A DNA stretch of 64,000 bases from Lingula anatina (GCF_001039355.2 NW_019775636.1:832211-896210); one strand, 5' to 3'; numbered from the stretch's first letter, positions 22,856 to 33,848 are shown. The notes: a model not told the origin generated them from the letters alone. Translations and numbers: made by a program.

Positions 22856-25443
22856 TATCTCTTATTATTACTTTTAGTGTTGGTGTTTTATTGTAGAAAA
22901 TGCTCCCACCAATCTTTTATTGCTCTATTCGTTTTTTATCAACGTATTATGATGGGCCCGGGTATGTTTAAGTTGGAGCATTGATACAAGATCTGTAAAA
23001 GAAAAAAATGAAGAAAATGGCATGAAGAAGTTCTAGAAAAAAAGATGTCTGGCGACACCAGTACGCACTTTATATTTTTCTGTGGGAACAATTCAAATTT
23101 TTTTCACGAGGAGGGCGCCGTCATCCATCAAGAGAAGAGCGGGTGAGGATGATACCTCACTGCTGGACCTGTTCATCTGTTCAGGTTTATCTCTTGCCTG
23201 TAGTAAAACGCTTTAGTTAAAGCTTGGGCAAAATTACTAATAATGACCAAGGTTAAAGCTCAAGTTAGTATTTAATTTCTTTATTCGCGTCAATATAACC
23301 GTCGTCTCCAGCAATGGAATAATACCGGGAGCTCACTCTAATGTGAAAGTAATGATAAATAAAACAATCGCCATTTTATTCTAGTAAATGATTTACTTTC
23401 GAGATAGTCTGATACATGCATCAATTTTTTATATTTATTCCGTCTCTGCATAGCAGCAGCAGAATTTAAAGAAGGCCTTAAAGCATCACTGTGTACCCAT
23501 TGACTGATTTTTATTATCTGTGTAAAAATTAACACTGTTTCGTAATAAAATAAATATTTTGGTGATTGATTAAAATCACCATTAACATTAACCCACCCGT
23601 AATGTAAACTTATTCGCTGTAGCCCGTACGTCGTTAAAAAAACGCACGGAAAATCGTATTTAATTTCATCGCACGACACGCTTTTCTAATGTAATCTAGG
23701 CATAAGAGTTAATTGTGAAATCTGATAACGGAAATAGAATAAAAATTCACTACTCGGGTAGATTTGAGATATCACTTTTTGGTGTTTTTGATATGATAAT
23801 TCTGCTTAATCTAGAGTATTTTAATCCAAAAACAGTTACGGATGCCTTCAGTCTTGTGAACTCCTGAAGATTTAATCTTGCATATAAGTCTGATTTAACA
23901 TAGTTTCAATCAGGGCTTCTCCTAGGATTTTGGGTACAGGGTCTACTAATTGTAAATCTACAATTGGATAATAAATTCACATGAAGTTTAACCAAAGCTA
24001 AAAAAATACAGGTGGGGAGGGGGTACTGTCAGATTAATTTTATTAAAATATTCAAAATTTATAATATTTGAATAAAGTTCAATGAAAAATTAAAGAATAT
24101 TCATTTTATAATACTTTACTTATATTTATGTTAACAATTCAACTTTTTAGGGGTTATCATGTGTTTGATTTTGTTTAATATATGAGTTAAATAAAATCAG
24201 TATAGAAAAATTCCCCCTTTTTATTTAAATTCTCATATTTGTTATTACTAATATCTAACTTACATCAATATCACACTGGTATATGACAGCAATGTTAATT
24301 TATCATATTCCAGCACTAAATTTTTAACTGTAAATAATATAGGTGATGCTAAAGTCATTAAAGAAATCATCATACAAAATGTCATGTTTTATTTTGGCAA
24401 ATAAACAATATTTCAACAAGATCTTCAGTCCCAAAGATTTCACGTTCTATAGTGAGTAGATAGCATACAACGTATTTGATTGACAGGCAGTATGTTGCCT
24501 TGACAACGAACTAGATATATCTAGTTCATCCAGATCAATCTGGCTGTTGTACCCTGCACAGTACTTGTGTAGTTTCTGTTTTTGGAACGGTCTTTATCTC
24601 TAGAGCACGAAGATTTTTAACCAAATAAATATTCGGTAGTGAGCCTGTTATGTGAATAAATTTTGTCTGATGAAGTTCTGGAGGGTGTTCACTTTCATAA
24701 TTTGGCGGTAAGTTTGTTCACACTTCGTTTTGCGACTGCATGTGTTTTGTGCCAAAAGTAGGTCACTCTTTTCAGTACCGTCTAGGAAGAGACAAAAAGA
24801 CGTTAGTATCAGGGCCGTAGCCTCCGGGGGGGCGGGGGGGGGGCAGGGGGGGCAGCTACCCCCCCTGGGATTTGAGGTCCAAAAAAAAAAAAAAAAAAAA
24901 CAATTGCAGAGGTAAAAAAATAACTGCAAAGTTGGTATCAATTCTGTTAGAAAATGCACTCAGGGCCACTAGATATTCATTCAACAATCTGTTTACAAAG
25001 GTGTACTGTCTTAGCCAACTCAGTTCATGCCAGAAAGCTCACCCTCCCTTAGGGAGCTATCCCCCAAGCTGTTATCAGGTTATTGCTTATTTCCCTGCAC
25101 TTCGTAGGATCTTTACAATCTTCCTTGCAACACCATGTGTAGTGATCCGTTAATTAGAACTGATAGTCTTCTAAATTTGCATACATCAGATATGTATATA
25201 TTTGTACGTTTAATTATTCAAATGTACATAGACATGAAACATGCCATGGCTATGTACATTAACTTAATTGTAGATACATTTAAATTAAATCTTGATTTGC
25301 ATTTTAAATGAACTTCTCTTAAACTGCCATGCAACATGTCATGTCTATGTACATTTGAATAATTAAACGTACAAATATATACATATCTGATGTATGCAAA
25401 TTTAGAAGACTATCAGTTCTAATTAACGGATCACTACACATAT

Positions 25444-26556
25444 AACGAGGACCAGTATGAAGACCCAGACATCTACAGCAGGCTGTTAGATTGTCTGGGT
25501 GGAATCAGTAGTGTTCTGAAGACGCAGGAAACAAGCAAAGAAGATGTATTTTTATTGTCAAACTCCCTCGCAAATTTGTGGGAAGTAATGAAAGAAGAAA
25601 CAACAGAGTATGCCAACGGAAACAAATTATCTTTCAAAGCAATGATAAACAGCATTCAGATGGAAATGGGGCAGGAAAGCAAAATGGATGATGATGACAG
25701 CTGTGATGAAGAAACCGTAACACGTAAAGAAGTTAGAGAGGTGATCCGGAGCAATGAGGTTGTGATAAGCGGTGTTGCTAACAAATCTCCAAAAGAAGAA
25801 TTCCCTGGTGCCGAGATGTTGCAGCTCCCCGATGGAGGCAACGATGATGTAGTCAGTGACGTTCCTGACAAAGGAAAATCTCCCGAATTTGAGATTTTGA
25901 AATCCCATATGACCAGTGGTGATTCTGATGTATTAAAGTCCCCGAATACAGAAATGTTGCAGTTTCCTGATGAAGAGAGGTCGTCGCCCGCTGATGATGA
26001 GATGTTGAAGTTTCCCTTTGATAAGATGATGAAAACCCCTGATGTTGAAATACTGCGTATTGAAGAAATGGCCACCAATAAGACCAAACTGATCGAAAAT
26101 GGGTGTTACCATGAAAACAACGAAGAAAATGACGAACACGTGAAGGAAAAGATTGAGCAAAAGATATGCTATAAGGACAATAACGGAAATGATGAACAAG
26201 TAATGGAAAAGGAAAAACTGCATGTTGGAGAAATGGATACTGATAAGGCCAAACTAAGTAAAAACATGTGTTACCATAAGGACAATGAAAAAAATGACGA
26301 ACAAGTGAAGGAAAGGATTGAGCTGCGTACTGAGGAAAGGGACAATGATATGGTGAATTTGAATATACTTGCTTATTACAAGGATAAAGACAGAAATGAA
26401 AAACAAGGAAAGAAAACAGATGACTTGCTTGATGCGTTAGAAAGAACTGAAAAACTTAACTTGAACTTGAAAGGTACAGAGAAATGGAGGTACCCACCTC
26501 ATTGCAAACTAAGGCATTTTTTTTTAATTAGTAAGTTGTCCATGAGTGATTTTTAA
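25444..26556 (+). CDS. Acidic, internally repeated ORF inside the LTR element
   Basis: The frame is open from 25423; the first Met is at 25588 (EVMKEETTEYANGNK), so the start is uncertain. The product is about 323-370 residues, very hydrophilic, rich in Asp, Glu, Lys and Asn, with no membrane segment or Cys cluster. The N-terminal ~70 residues look folded (YSRLLDCLGGISSVLK, LANLWEVMKEE). Two internal repeats follow. One is an E(M/I)L(Q/K)-P-D motif about five times between residues ~80 and 170. The other is about four copies of CYHKDNEKNDEQVKE-like sequence between ~185 and 280. A possible donor (AAAG/GTACAG) near 26474 could end an exon. I do not recognise the family. It sits where gag would be and may be a gag-like or captured host sequence. 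Confidence 0.55.
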   Translation, partial: NEDQYEDPDIYSRLLDCLGGISSVLKTQETSKEDVFLLSNSLANLWEVMKEETTEYANGNKLSFKAMINSIQMEMGQESKMDDDDSCDEETVTRKEVREVIRSNEVVISGVANKSPKEEFPGAEMLQLPDGGNDDVVSDVPDKGKSPEFEILKSHMTSGDSDVLKSPNTEMLQFPDEERSSPADDEMLKFPFDKMMKTPDVEILRIEEMATNKTKLIENGCYHENNEENDEHVKEKIEQKICYKDNNGNDEQVMEKEKLHVGEMDTDKAKLSKNMCYHKDNEKNDEQVKERIELRTEERDNDMVNLNILAYYKDKDRNEKQGKKTDDLLDALERTEKLNLNLKGTEKWRYPPHCKLRHFFLISKLSMSDF

Positions 26557-27082
26557 TAATTCTTTTTTTTTCTTTTAATCAATGTATAGAAAAATGGAGG
26601 TATCCACTTCACTAGAATTTTTTTCAGTAAGGTTAGTAAATTGTCCAAAGATTGTTTTTCATAAAACGTTCTGTTAATTATTGTATGTCACATTTTCCTT
26701 TATTTGCATTTGAAATTTCTAAAATGCATACCCTTTGTGAAAGATAAGTTCTTACATTGTCAAATGTGTACTAAATATTGATTTGATTTGATTTGATTTG
26801 AGTAAAATGTGTAAAGCAGTCTTATAATTATATTTAAATGGGTTTGTATGTCTATGCAAAGCTAAAGTATGTTTAAAAGTCCTTAAATGCTTATGTGAAG
26901 CTATAATTGTTTTATTATTGTTGAAACTGTTAAATATTGGTTAAATTTGATTAGAAGATGTTCATGTACTTTGTATTATAGCTTAACATTCTATCAATTA
27001 CAGTGTATAAATAGATGTCGGTGAAATAGGTTTTAAAAAAATTAAGTTCCTTAATTTTTTTTCGGTAAAAAAGGGAGATATA

Positions 27083-27535
27083 TGTGTAGTGATCCGTTAA
27101 TTAGAACTGATAGTCTTCTAAATTTGCATACATCAGATATGTATATATTTGTACGTTTAATTATTCAAATGTACATAGACATGACATGTTGCATGGCAGT
27201 TTAAGAGAAGTTCATTTAAAATGCAAATCAAGATTTAATTTAAATGTATCTACAATTAAGTTAATGTACATAGCCATGGCATGTTTCATGACAGTTACGA
27301 AAGCTAATTTGAAATGCAAATTAAGATAGAGTATAAAGGAGAGACTTTTTGATCTGAGACTGAAGATGTGAGGTTGTTCTGTTATGCTTCTCTGTGCACG
27401 TAAAGTGAAAGACTGAGTCGAATCTGGAGTCATGTCGGAGCCCATAGATTAGTTAATTCGTCAATGGAAATTGATACACTGGAATTCAGTACAGTTATAA
27501 ATTAAAGTTAAAGTCATTTTAGACGGTTCACAACA
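27083..27535 (+). mobile_element. 3' LTR (453 bp) with preceding polypurine tract
   Basis: It begins TGTGTAGTGATCCG and ends CACAACA, with ACCA following. AAAAAAGGGAGATA directly upstream is the polypurine tract for plus-strand priming. TATAAAGGAGAGAC near 27331 could be the LTR core promoter. The first ~208 bases occur inverted at 25233-25443. Confidence 0.75.
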
Positions 27536-27539
27536 ACCA

Positions 27540-27737
27540 GTGGGCAGTGTTGCATGCCAGAGATCATTTTCAGCCCTCTGTCGTCTGAAACTGTGGACAC
27601 GCACTTGTAGCATGGCAGAGGCACGCCTTAGCGGATTGGCTCTCTTGCTTGTCCACAGAGGAAGAAACGTTATTCCTAATCCTGAGACAATCTACGAAAT
27701 GAAGTCCAATGGGCGTGTTGTACTTATGGCAAAATGA
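27540..27737 (+). pseudogene. hAT transposase C-terminal dimerisation fragment
   Basis: The reading frame gives VACQRSFSALCRLKLWTR and RLSGLALLLVHRG, ending in a stop at 27735-27737. This is the hAT C-terminal dimerisation motif (usually CERSFSALRRLKT…, then RLxGLALLxIHR) as in ZMYM/ZBED-like transposases. Only about 65 residues remain; the DDE core and zinc finger are absent. The fragment starts exactly at the LTR insertion point, so the upstream coding part was separated by that insertion or lost. Confidence 0.75.
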
Positions 27738-28629
27738 ACCCACAGTTTCTTACTTCTGATTGAGCAATAAATAGCAGTTAAAATGCACCAGAATGCAATA
27801 TTATACATACAGTTTTTTAAAATTTTCCACACCGTGGGAGGGGGAAACCCCCTCCCACACCCTCCCCCCTTGGGGGCTTTACCCCTCGTGTCTGCTTACT
27901 GCCCCCCCCCTGGGATTTTGCTCAGGCTACGGCCCTGCAGTATGCATCAAAAATGATTTTTTTAAAGATTTTTGCTCCAAATTTCTCATAAATCATGACC
28001 TGTCCATCGGACAGCCAACCCTGCAACTTCACCGAACTGAATTTTTACCTTAAAGAATCGTGTCGGCAAAAAGAAATGCGTATCGCTGCCAATACGCTAT
28101 AAAGGCCTAGGGAGAACCCCTTAGGGGTAGAGGGTAGACAAAGGGATCCGCTGATCCCAGTGTTATAGGTGTTATACAGTAGATCTGGATTCCTGGAAAC
28201 ATCTGAGGTAAACCTTTAAAAGCACTAGCAGAGTTAATTAGTAGCAATAGGGTTTCTATGATGTACATGTAGGCCTACTTGTCTTAGAGCTACTATAAAA
28301 GTTACTTGTGGGGATTTTTGCAGTGTTCGCTTCGTCCTTCGTATCTTTATAACTCTATTAAACCATAGTCCTCTAACTGGAGTGCAGTATTGCTTTGCAT
28401 GTTAGGAACTCGTACATTACGTAGCCAAGTATGCTGTATACAGGGCTTCACCATTCTCAAATATAGTGTTGCTTCTCATGTTAAGACATGCTGGACTGCT
28501 GAAGATGTAAAATTACAATGAATGTCCTTCAAAAATTCACTAAGGATGCCAAGCTGAATTGATAATAATGAATGTTATTTATTTATTGGTTATTCAACAT
28601 ACATCCCAAATGATTCCTTTTTTTTTCAG

Positions 28630-29735
28630 TACGTGTATATAGGTGATCCAAGACATCCATGCCTAGACAACTTTATAGAGGATTATGCCTCACTGACTGC
28701 TCCACTAATAGAACTGACCAAGCAAGATGGGAAATTCCGTTGGTGAGATGAGGAAGAAAAAGCCTTCAAGAAATTAAATCAAACTATCACCAACAGCAAG
28801 ACAATGGCCTTCTTTGAACCAGGCAAACTAATAATACTGAGAACAGAAGTCAGTTTTAACGAAGGGTTGTCAGCAGGACTGTTCCAAGAAATGGACAAAG
28901 CAAAGCAGAGCACTGACAGATACAGAGAAGAAATATTCACAGACGAAAAAAAGATGCATTGGCCGTAAGATGGGCAAAGTACAGGATGAGAATATACCCA
29001 CAGGGTGCTCCAAAGGTCAAGATTATCACAGCACACAAACCATAAGTATCCACCCAGGTTTAACAAAGCACAAGCAAAATTACCATCGAGAATAGAGAAA
29101 TGGGTGATGGACTTCCAAGATGTTGACTATGATGTGGTATATGAGCCAGGAAAGAATGATGCAGACCTTCTTGAATATCTCTTCGACACCCACAGCCACA
29201 AACGGGTGGTGATAGTACAGAGAGGATGATCATATGGATGGTAAAATCTCAAAAAGCAGTGATTCTCGATGAGATAGCAGAGAAAACCCTCACTGACCCA
29301 ACTCTAATCAAACTTGGAGGGAGCTCTAGAATCTCAACAAGAGATTGGAATCTATACAGAAAAGATGAGGAGATTGAACCATACTGGCACATGAGAGAAG
29401 AATTTAGTATTTATTAAAGGACTGATTTACAGAAATGACAGGATTCTAGTTCCAGGGAAATTTCAGAGAAAAGTTATCCAACTTGGACATCTAGGTAAAA
29501 CAAAGACCAAGAGAATGATGTGAAGCAAAAACAGAAAATTCAGTTGATGAGATGCCACAGCAAGACAAACAGTGATCATATTGAAGAACCAATTTACACC
29601 AGAGCAAAGAGAACAATCAGACAACCAGCTTACTTAAAAGATTATCTATTAAAGAGACAGTTCAATCAGTTATATATAATCAGGATGGAGGAGGATCGCT
29701 GTCCTGAAAAAAAAATAATCTGAGAAATTTTATAT
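28630..29735 (+). pseudogene. Ty3/Gypsy pol remnant, RNase H to integrase (copy B)
   Basis: It is the same exon-like start and same TGA (FRW*DEEE) as copy A, plus a 20-bp deletion around 28900 that copy A lacks. After VVYEPGKNDADLL it continues with AVILDEIAEKTLTD and a stop. GLIYRNDRILVPGKF and GHLGKTKTKRM follow, which is the region before and within the integrase zinc-binding domain. Later RTIRQPAYLKDYLLKRQ resembles the C-terminus of Gypsy polyproteins. Minisatellite units follow directly, so the array belongs to the element's 3' region. Many stops make it non-functional. Sharing the TGA with copy A shows it was dead before the duplication. Confidence 0.75.
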
Positions 29736-30390
29736 TTACGGTAAAGTCTTGAAAATTTCGTCGCTTAAAAATTAATTAATATTTTTAATTATGTAAATCC
29801 GACTAATTTTTCAAAATTACCTCTCCCCGACTCCTGGGTATGACGAAATTTTCAAAAATCCGGCCTTTGGGCTTTTATCCTTAGCGACTGTTATCTTTGA
29901 CCCTCCTATATTGCGGGATATTTAAAACTACTTCCTAAGTCGTTTTCTGGTGGTAAATAATAATATATTTATTACTGCATCTCGATTAAGTTAAATTTAA
30001 CTTACTGTACCCGAAAATGTGTTGAGAATTATCTTCTCGGTAAGAAACATACCTCCTGATAGAGGAGAAGGATCAAGATAAGCTTAATTGCCTCCTTGCA
30101 TTATAACCTGGCCGCGACATATTTAAAAAAAATTATGCACTTGGCAACGTTTGTTGCATGCAGGGCTTTTCCCAGGATTGAATGTCAGGCCTTCTAAAAG
30201 TACCATCTGTAACTTCCTAAAAATTTACAGGGAGTTAAAATAATTGCTCCCGCAGACGATCTTCCGCAATTTAAGTTTCTTGAACTTATATGAAAACTGA
30301 ACGATCTCCCGATGATGATATGAAAATTGCCTTTTCGTCTCGCTCGGATCGCGAACGATCTCCCTCTGACGATCTTACGCGAACAAAGTC
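29736..30390. other. No supported gene; short inverted repeat
   Basis: Non-coding AT-rich sequence. GAAAATTTCGTC near 29752 has an inverted partner GACGAAATTTTC near 29840. Near the gap the text repeats CGATCT…GATGAT-like words, possibly a tandem repeat that broke the assembly. Confidence 0.4.
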
Positions 30391-31347
30391 NNNNNNNNNN
30401 NNNNNNNNNNNNNNNNNNNNNNNNNNNNNNNNNNNNNNNNNNNNNNNNNNNNNNNNNNNNNNNNNNNNNNNNNNNNNNNNNNNNNNNNNNNNNNNNNNNN
30501 NNNNNNNNNNNNNNNNNNNNNNNNNNNNNNNNNNNNNNNNNNNNNNNNNNNNNNNNNNNNNNNNNNNNNNNNNNNNNNNNNNNNNNNNNNNNNNNNNNNN
30601 NNNNNNNNNNNNNNNNNNNNNNNNNNNNNNNNNNNNNNNNNNNNNNNNNNNNNNNNNNNNNNNNNNNNNNNNNNNNNNNNNNNNNNNNNNNNNNNNNNNN
30701 NNNNNNNNNNNNNNNNNNNNNNNNNNNNNNNNNNNNNNNNNNNNNNNNNNNNNNNNNNNNNNNNNNNNNNNNNNNNNNNNNNNNNNNNNNNNNNNNNNNN
30801 NNNNNNNNNNNNNNNNNNNNNNNNNNNNNNNNNNNNNNNNNNNNNNNNNNNNNNNNNNNNNNNNNNNNNNNNNNNNNNNNNNNNNNNNNNNNNNNNNNNN
30901 NNNNNNNNNNNNNNNNNNNNNNNNNNNNNNNNNNNNNNNNNNNNNNNNNNNNNNNNNNNNNNNNNNNNNNNNNNNNNNNNNNNNNNNNNNNNNNNNNNNN
31001 NNNNNNNNNNNNNNNNNNNNNNNNNNNNNNNNNNNNNNNNNNNNNNNNNNNNNNNNNNNNNNNNNNNNNNNNNNNNNNNNNNNNNNNNNNNNNNNNNNNN
31101 NNNNNNNNNNNNNNNNNNNNNNNNNNNNNNNNNNNNNNNNNNNNNNNNNNNNNNNNNNNNNNNNNNNNNNNNNNNNNNNNNNNNNNNNNNNNNNNNNNNN
31201 NNNNNNNNNNNNNNNNNNNNNNNNNNNNNNNNNNNNNNNNNNNNNNNNNNNNNNNNNNNNNNNNNNNNNNNNNNNNNNNNNNNNNNNNNNNNNNNNNNNN
31301 NNNNNNNNNNNNNNNNNNNNNNNNNNNNNNNNNNNNNNNNNNNNNNN
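30391..31347. other. Assembly gap (957 N)
   Basis: Unknown bases. Frames spanning it are artefacts. The TIR element to its right may extend into it. Confidence 0.98.
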
Positions 31348-31907
31348 CATCGTGTCAAGTAACCTCTGACGAAAATAGTTTGACCTAGTTTATATAAGCC
31401 AATCAAATCCATGTTTCAAAATTTTTCACCAAAGTTTGGTGAAAACGCTGATTGGTTGACCGTCAATCGGTAATCCTCGGCTGATTCCGCAAGCTCCATA
31501 CTAACAACAAAGTTATTGTCGAGTGCGGAGACATCCGAGTAGTTCCGAGTGTATTACCGTACACAAAGAAAGCAAGGCGAGTGACTACGAAAAAGAATGT
31601 GTTAAGTTATCTCTTGATTCTTTGCAAAATATGAGTAAATCGGAATTGAAACCATAGGGTCTAGCAGTTTGAGGCCCTGCATCATTATCTACTGAGAGAC
31701 GATGTTATTTGCGTGCTGCCCACAGGTTACGGCAAGTCCCTGATATCCAGCCTTATCTTTGATTGGTCCGGATTTGAACAAAGCGCGCTTTGACTCGTTC
31801 GCGTTCATTGGCTAGATCGTTTAATGAGTCATTGAGTGCGGGCTTTTAAATTTGATTGGCGGGCGGCGTAGGCAATCGAATCTGGTCAGAGGTTACTTGA
31901 CACGATG
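31348..31907 (+). mobile_element. TIR element carrying a RecQ-like helicase fragment
   Basis: CATCGTGTCAAGTAACCTC at the left and its complement at the right form inverted ends of at least 23 bases, 560 bases apart. The left outer flank is in the gap. Inside, 31665-31766 reads QFEALHHYLLRDDV then ICVLPTGYGKSLISSL, which matches motif 0/I (Q-motif and Walker A GxGKS) of RecQ-type superfamily 2 helicases. Just upstream in another frame, SDYEKECVKLSLDSLQNM looks like the preceding N-terminal part, with stops between. The helicase piece is a frame-shifted fragment, not a gene. The element could be a deletion derivative of a helicase-encoding DNA transposon (Academ elements carry one) or could have captured a host exon. 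Confidence 0.6.
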
Positions 31908-31949
31908 GAGATAGGCTACAGTGAAAAGATTAGTGTCAAGTTAGCTCTG

Positions 31950-33290
31950 AAGCTCAGGGTGGATGAAGGCGGATTGCTGTCCTGAAAGAAAAGTAATCTG
32001 AAATAATTTGTATGTAATCAGGATGAAGGCGGATCGCTGTCCTGAAAGAATGTAATCTGAGATATTTATATGTAATCAGGATGAAGGAGGATCACTGTCC
32101 TGAACGAAAAGTAATCTGAGAAAATTTGTATGTACTCAGGATGAAGGGGGATCGCTGTCCTGAAAGAAAAATAATCTCAGATATTTGTATGTAATCAGGA
32201 TGAAGGCGGATCGCTGTCCTGAAAAAAGTGATATGAGATATTTCATATTTACTTAGGATGAAGGCGATTTCTGTCCTGAAAGAAAAATAATCTGAGAAAA
32301 TTTGTATGTACTCAGGATGAAGGCAGATCGCTGTCCTGAAAGAAAAGTAATATGAGATATTTTATATTTACTCAGGATGAAGGCAGATCGCTGTCCTGAA
32401 AGAAAAATAATCTCAGATATTTATATGTTATCAGGATGAAGGCCAATCGCTGTCTTGAGGAGAAAAAAATAATATGAGAAGAAATTCAGAGAAAAGTTAT
32501 CCGACTTGGTCACAAAGTTGGACATCTAGGGAAAACAAAGACCAAGAGAATGATGTGAAGCAAATACAGAAAATTCAGTTGATGAGATGCCACAGCAAGT
32601 GAAACCGTGATCATATTGAAGAACCAATTTACACCAGACCAAAGAGAACAATCAGACAACCAGCTTACTTAAAAGATTATCTATTAAAGAGACAGTTCAA
32701 TCAGTTATATATAATCAGGATAAAGGAGGATCGCTGTCCTGAAGAAAAAATAATCTGAGAAATTTTATATTTACTCAGGATGAAGGCGGATCGCAGTCCT
32801 GAAAGAAAAGTAATCTGAAATAATTTGTATGTAATCAGGATGAAGGCGGATCGCTGTCCTGAAAAAAGTGATATGAGATATTTTATATTTACTCAGGATG
32901 AAGGCGGATCGCTGTCCTGAAAGAAAAGTAATCTGAGATATTTATATGTAATCAGGATGAAGGCGGATCGCTGTCCTGAAAGAAAAGTAATCTGAGATAT
33001 TTATATGTAATCAGGATGAAGGTGGATCGCTGTCCTGAAAAAAAAGTAATCTGAAACAATTTGTATGTACTCAGGATGAAGGCCGATGAATGTCCTGAAA
33101 AAAAAATTAATATGAGATGTATTTTATTTTCTTAGGATGATCGCTGTCCTGAAAAAAAAAATAATCTGAGGAAATTTGTATGTACCCAGGATGAAGGTGG
33201 ATTGCTGCCCTGAAAGAAAAGTAATCTCAGATATTTATATGTAATCAGGATGAAGGCTGATCGCTGTCTTGAGGAGAAAAAAAAATCTTA
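31950..33290 (+). repeat. ~59-bp hairpin minisatellite, array C
   Basis: About nine units at 31960-32465 and ten at 32705-33280 show the AGGATGAAGGCGGATCGCTG core ending in TCCTGA. The blocks are separated by Gypsy pol C-terminal sequence (about 32470-32700) also seen at 21.87-22.13 kb and 29.46-29.70 kb, and a last diverged stretch of it follows to 33420. Some units carry core changes (CTGTCTTGA, GCCCTGA). Confidence 0.88.
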
Positions 33291-33681
33291 AAAGAAACTT
33301 CAGAGAAAATTATCCGACTTGGTCACAAAGTTGGACATCTAGGGAAAACTAAGACCAAGAGAAAGATTTGAAGCAAATATAGAAAATTAAGTTGATGAGA
33401 TGCCACAGCAAGTGAAACTATAATGTCGCTAATGACACCTCAGGAGGGCCAAGTCAGTAATGTTTATGAATGTAAGGTTTTTGATATTTAAAGTACTTTT
33501 CAAAGACCTCTTTTTAAAATTAAAATTTTAATTATGAATGCCATAATTTCCATAGTTTTGGTAATTGATTTGCATGCCCTTATAAATGAAAGTGAAATAT
33601 ATACCAGTTTAATTATCTTTATTTTTAGCAGTTATGTCTGTTAAAATGAATGATATGGAAGATGGTGGCTTCTAACTGGAC

Positions 33682-33848
33682 CAGGGGCGGATTTAGGCCG
33701 TCTTCTGGGTCTTCCGGAAGACGGTCAGATTTTCAAGTTAACATAGACGGAGATTGAACTTCTTCTGTCGGAAGATGGTCAAAAATGAGGATGGATCAAC
33801 AAAGATATTTTGGAAGACTGTCAGAAAATATCTCTGGATCCGCCCCTG
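33682..33848. mobile_element. 167-bp hAT-like MITE, TGGAC target duplication
   Basis: The left end CAGGGGCGGATTTAG and right end CTGGATCCGCCCCTG are inverted repeats, and GTCTTC/GAAGAC pairs further in. TGGAC directly flanks both ends (33677-33681, 33849-33853). No coding. The ends resemble those of the element at 59179-59428, which also has a 5-bp duplication. Confidence 0.8.

Larger units (their letters stand above)
25136..27535 (+). mobile_element. Non-autonomous LTR element with rearranged 5' LTR
   Basis: ACCA (25132-25135 and 27536-27539) flanks the insertion. The left side starts with the first ~100 bases of the LTR (TGTGTAGTGATCC…). It is then followed by the first ~208 bases of the same LTR in reverse orientation (25233-25443), joined at a short CATGA overlap. 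The internal region (25444-27082) carries one acidic ORF and ends in a purine tract directly before the 3' LTR. No reverse transcriptase, integrase or protease is visible. Inverted LTR pieces can arise by self-integration or template switching; which happened here is inference. Confidence 0.75.
24810..27937 (+). mobile_element. hAT-type transposon split by an LTR element
   Basis: The left end CAGGGCCGTAGCC and right end GGCTACGGCCCTG are exact inverted repeats, followed inward by G-rich or C-rich runs usual for hAT ends. The right half encodes a transposase C-terminal fragment (27540-27737). Target duplication is unclear: AGTAT abuts the left end but is one base away from the right end. The middle (25136-27535) is a later LTR retrotransposon insertion with its own ACCA duplication. 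The N-terminal and catalytic parts of the transposase are missing, so the element is dead. Confidence 0.7.
22856..29735. repeat. Duplicated block, copy B, with large insertion
   Basis: It matches copy A up to about 24786 (ACCGTCTAG) and again from about 28447 (ACCATTCTC), with 3.66 kb inserted between. It lacks the copy A foldback element and keeps that element's target site intact. Both copies share the TGA in the RNase H segment. It continues beyond copy A's break through integrase-linked sequence to minisatellite at 29680-29735. Confidence 0.9.

Noticed and set aside
30286-31412. Frames of ~350 codons across the second N gap
   Set aside because: They are artefacts of N bases; only 12-35 real codons each.
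31950-33290. Regular repeats resembling a CRISPR array
   Set aside because: The whole unit including the spacer repeats, there are no unique spacers or cas genes, and the DNA is eukaryotic; it is a minisatellite.
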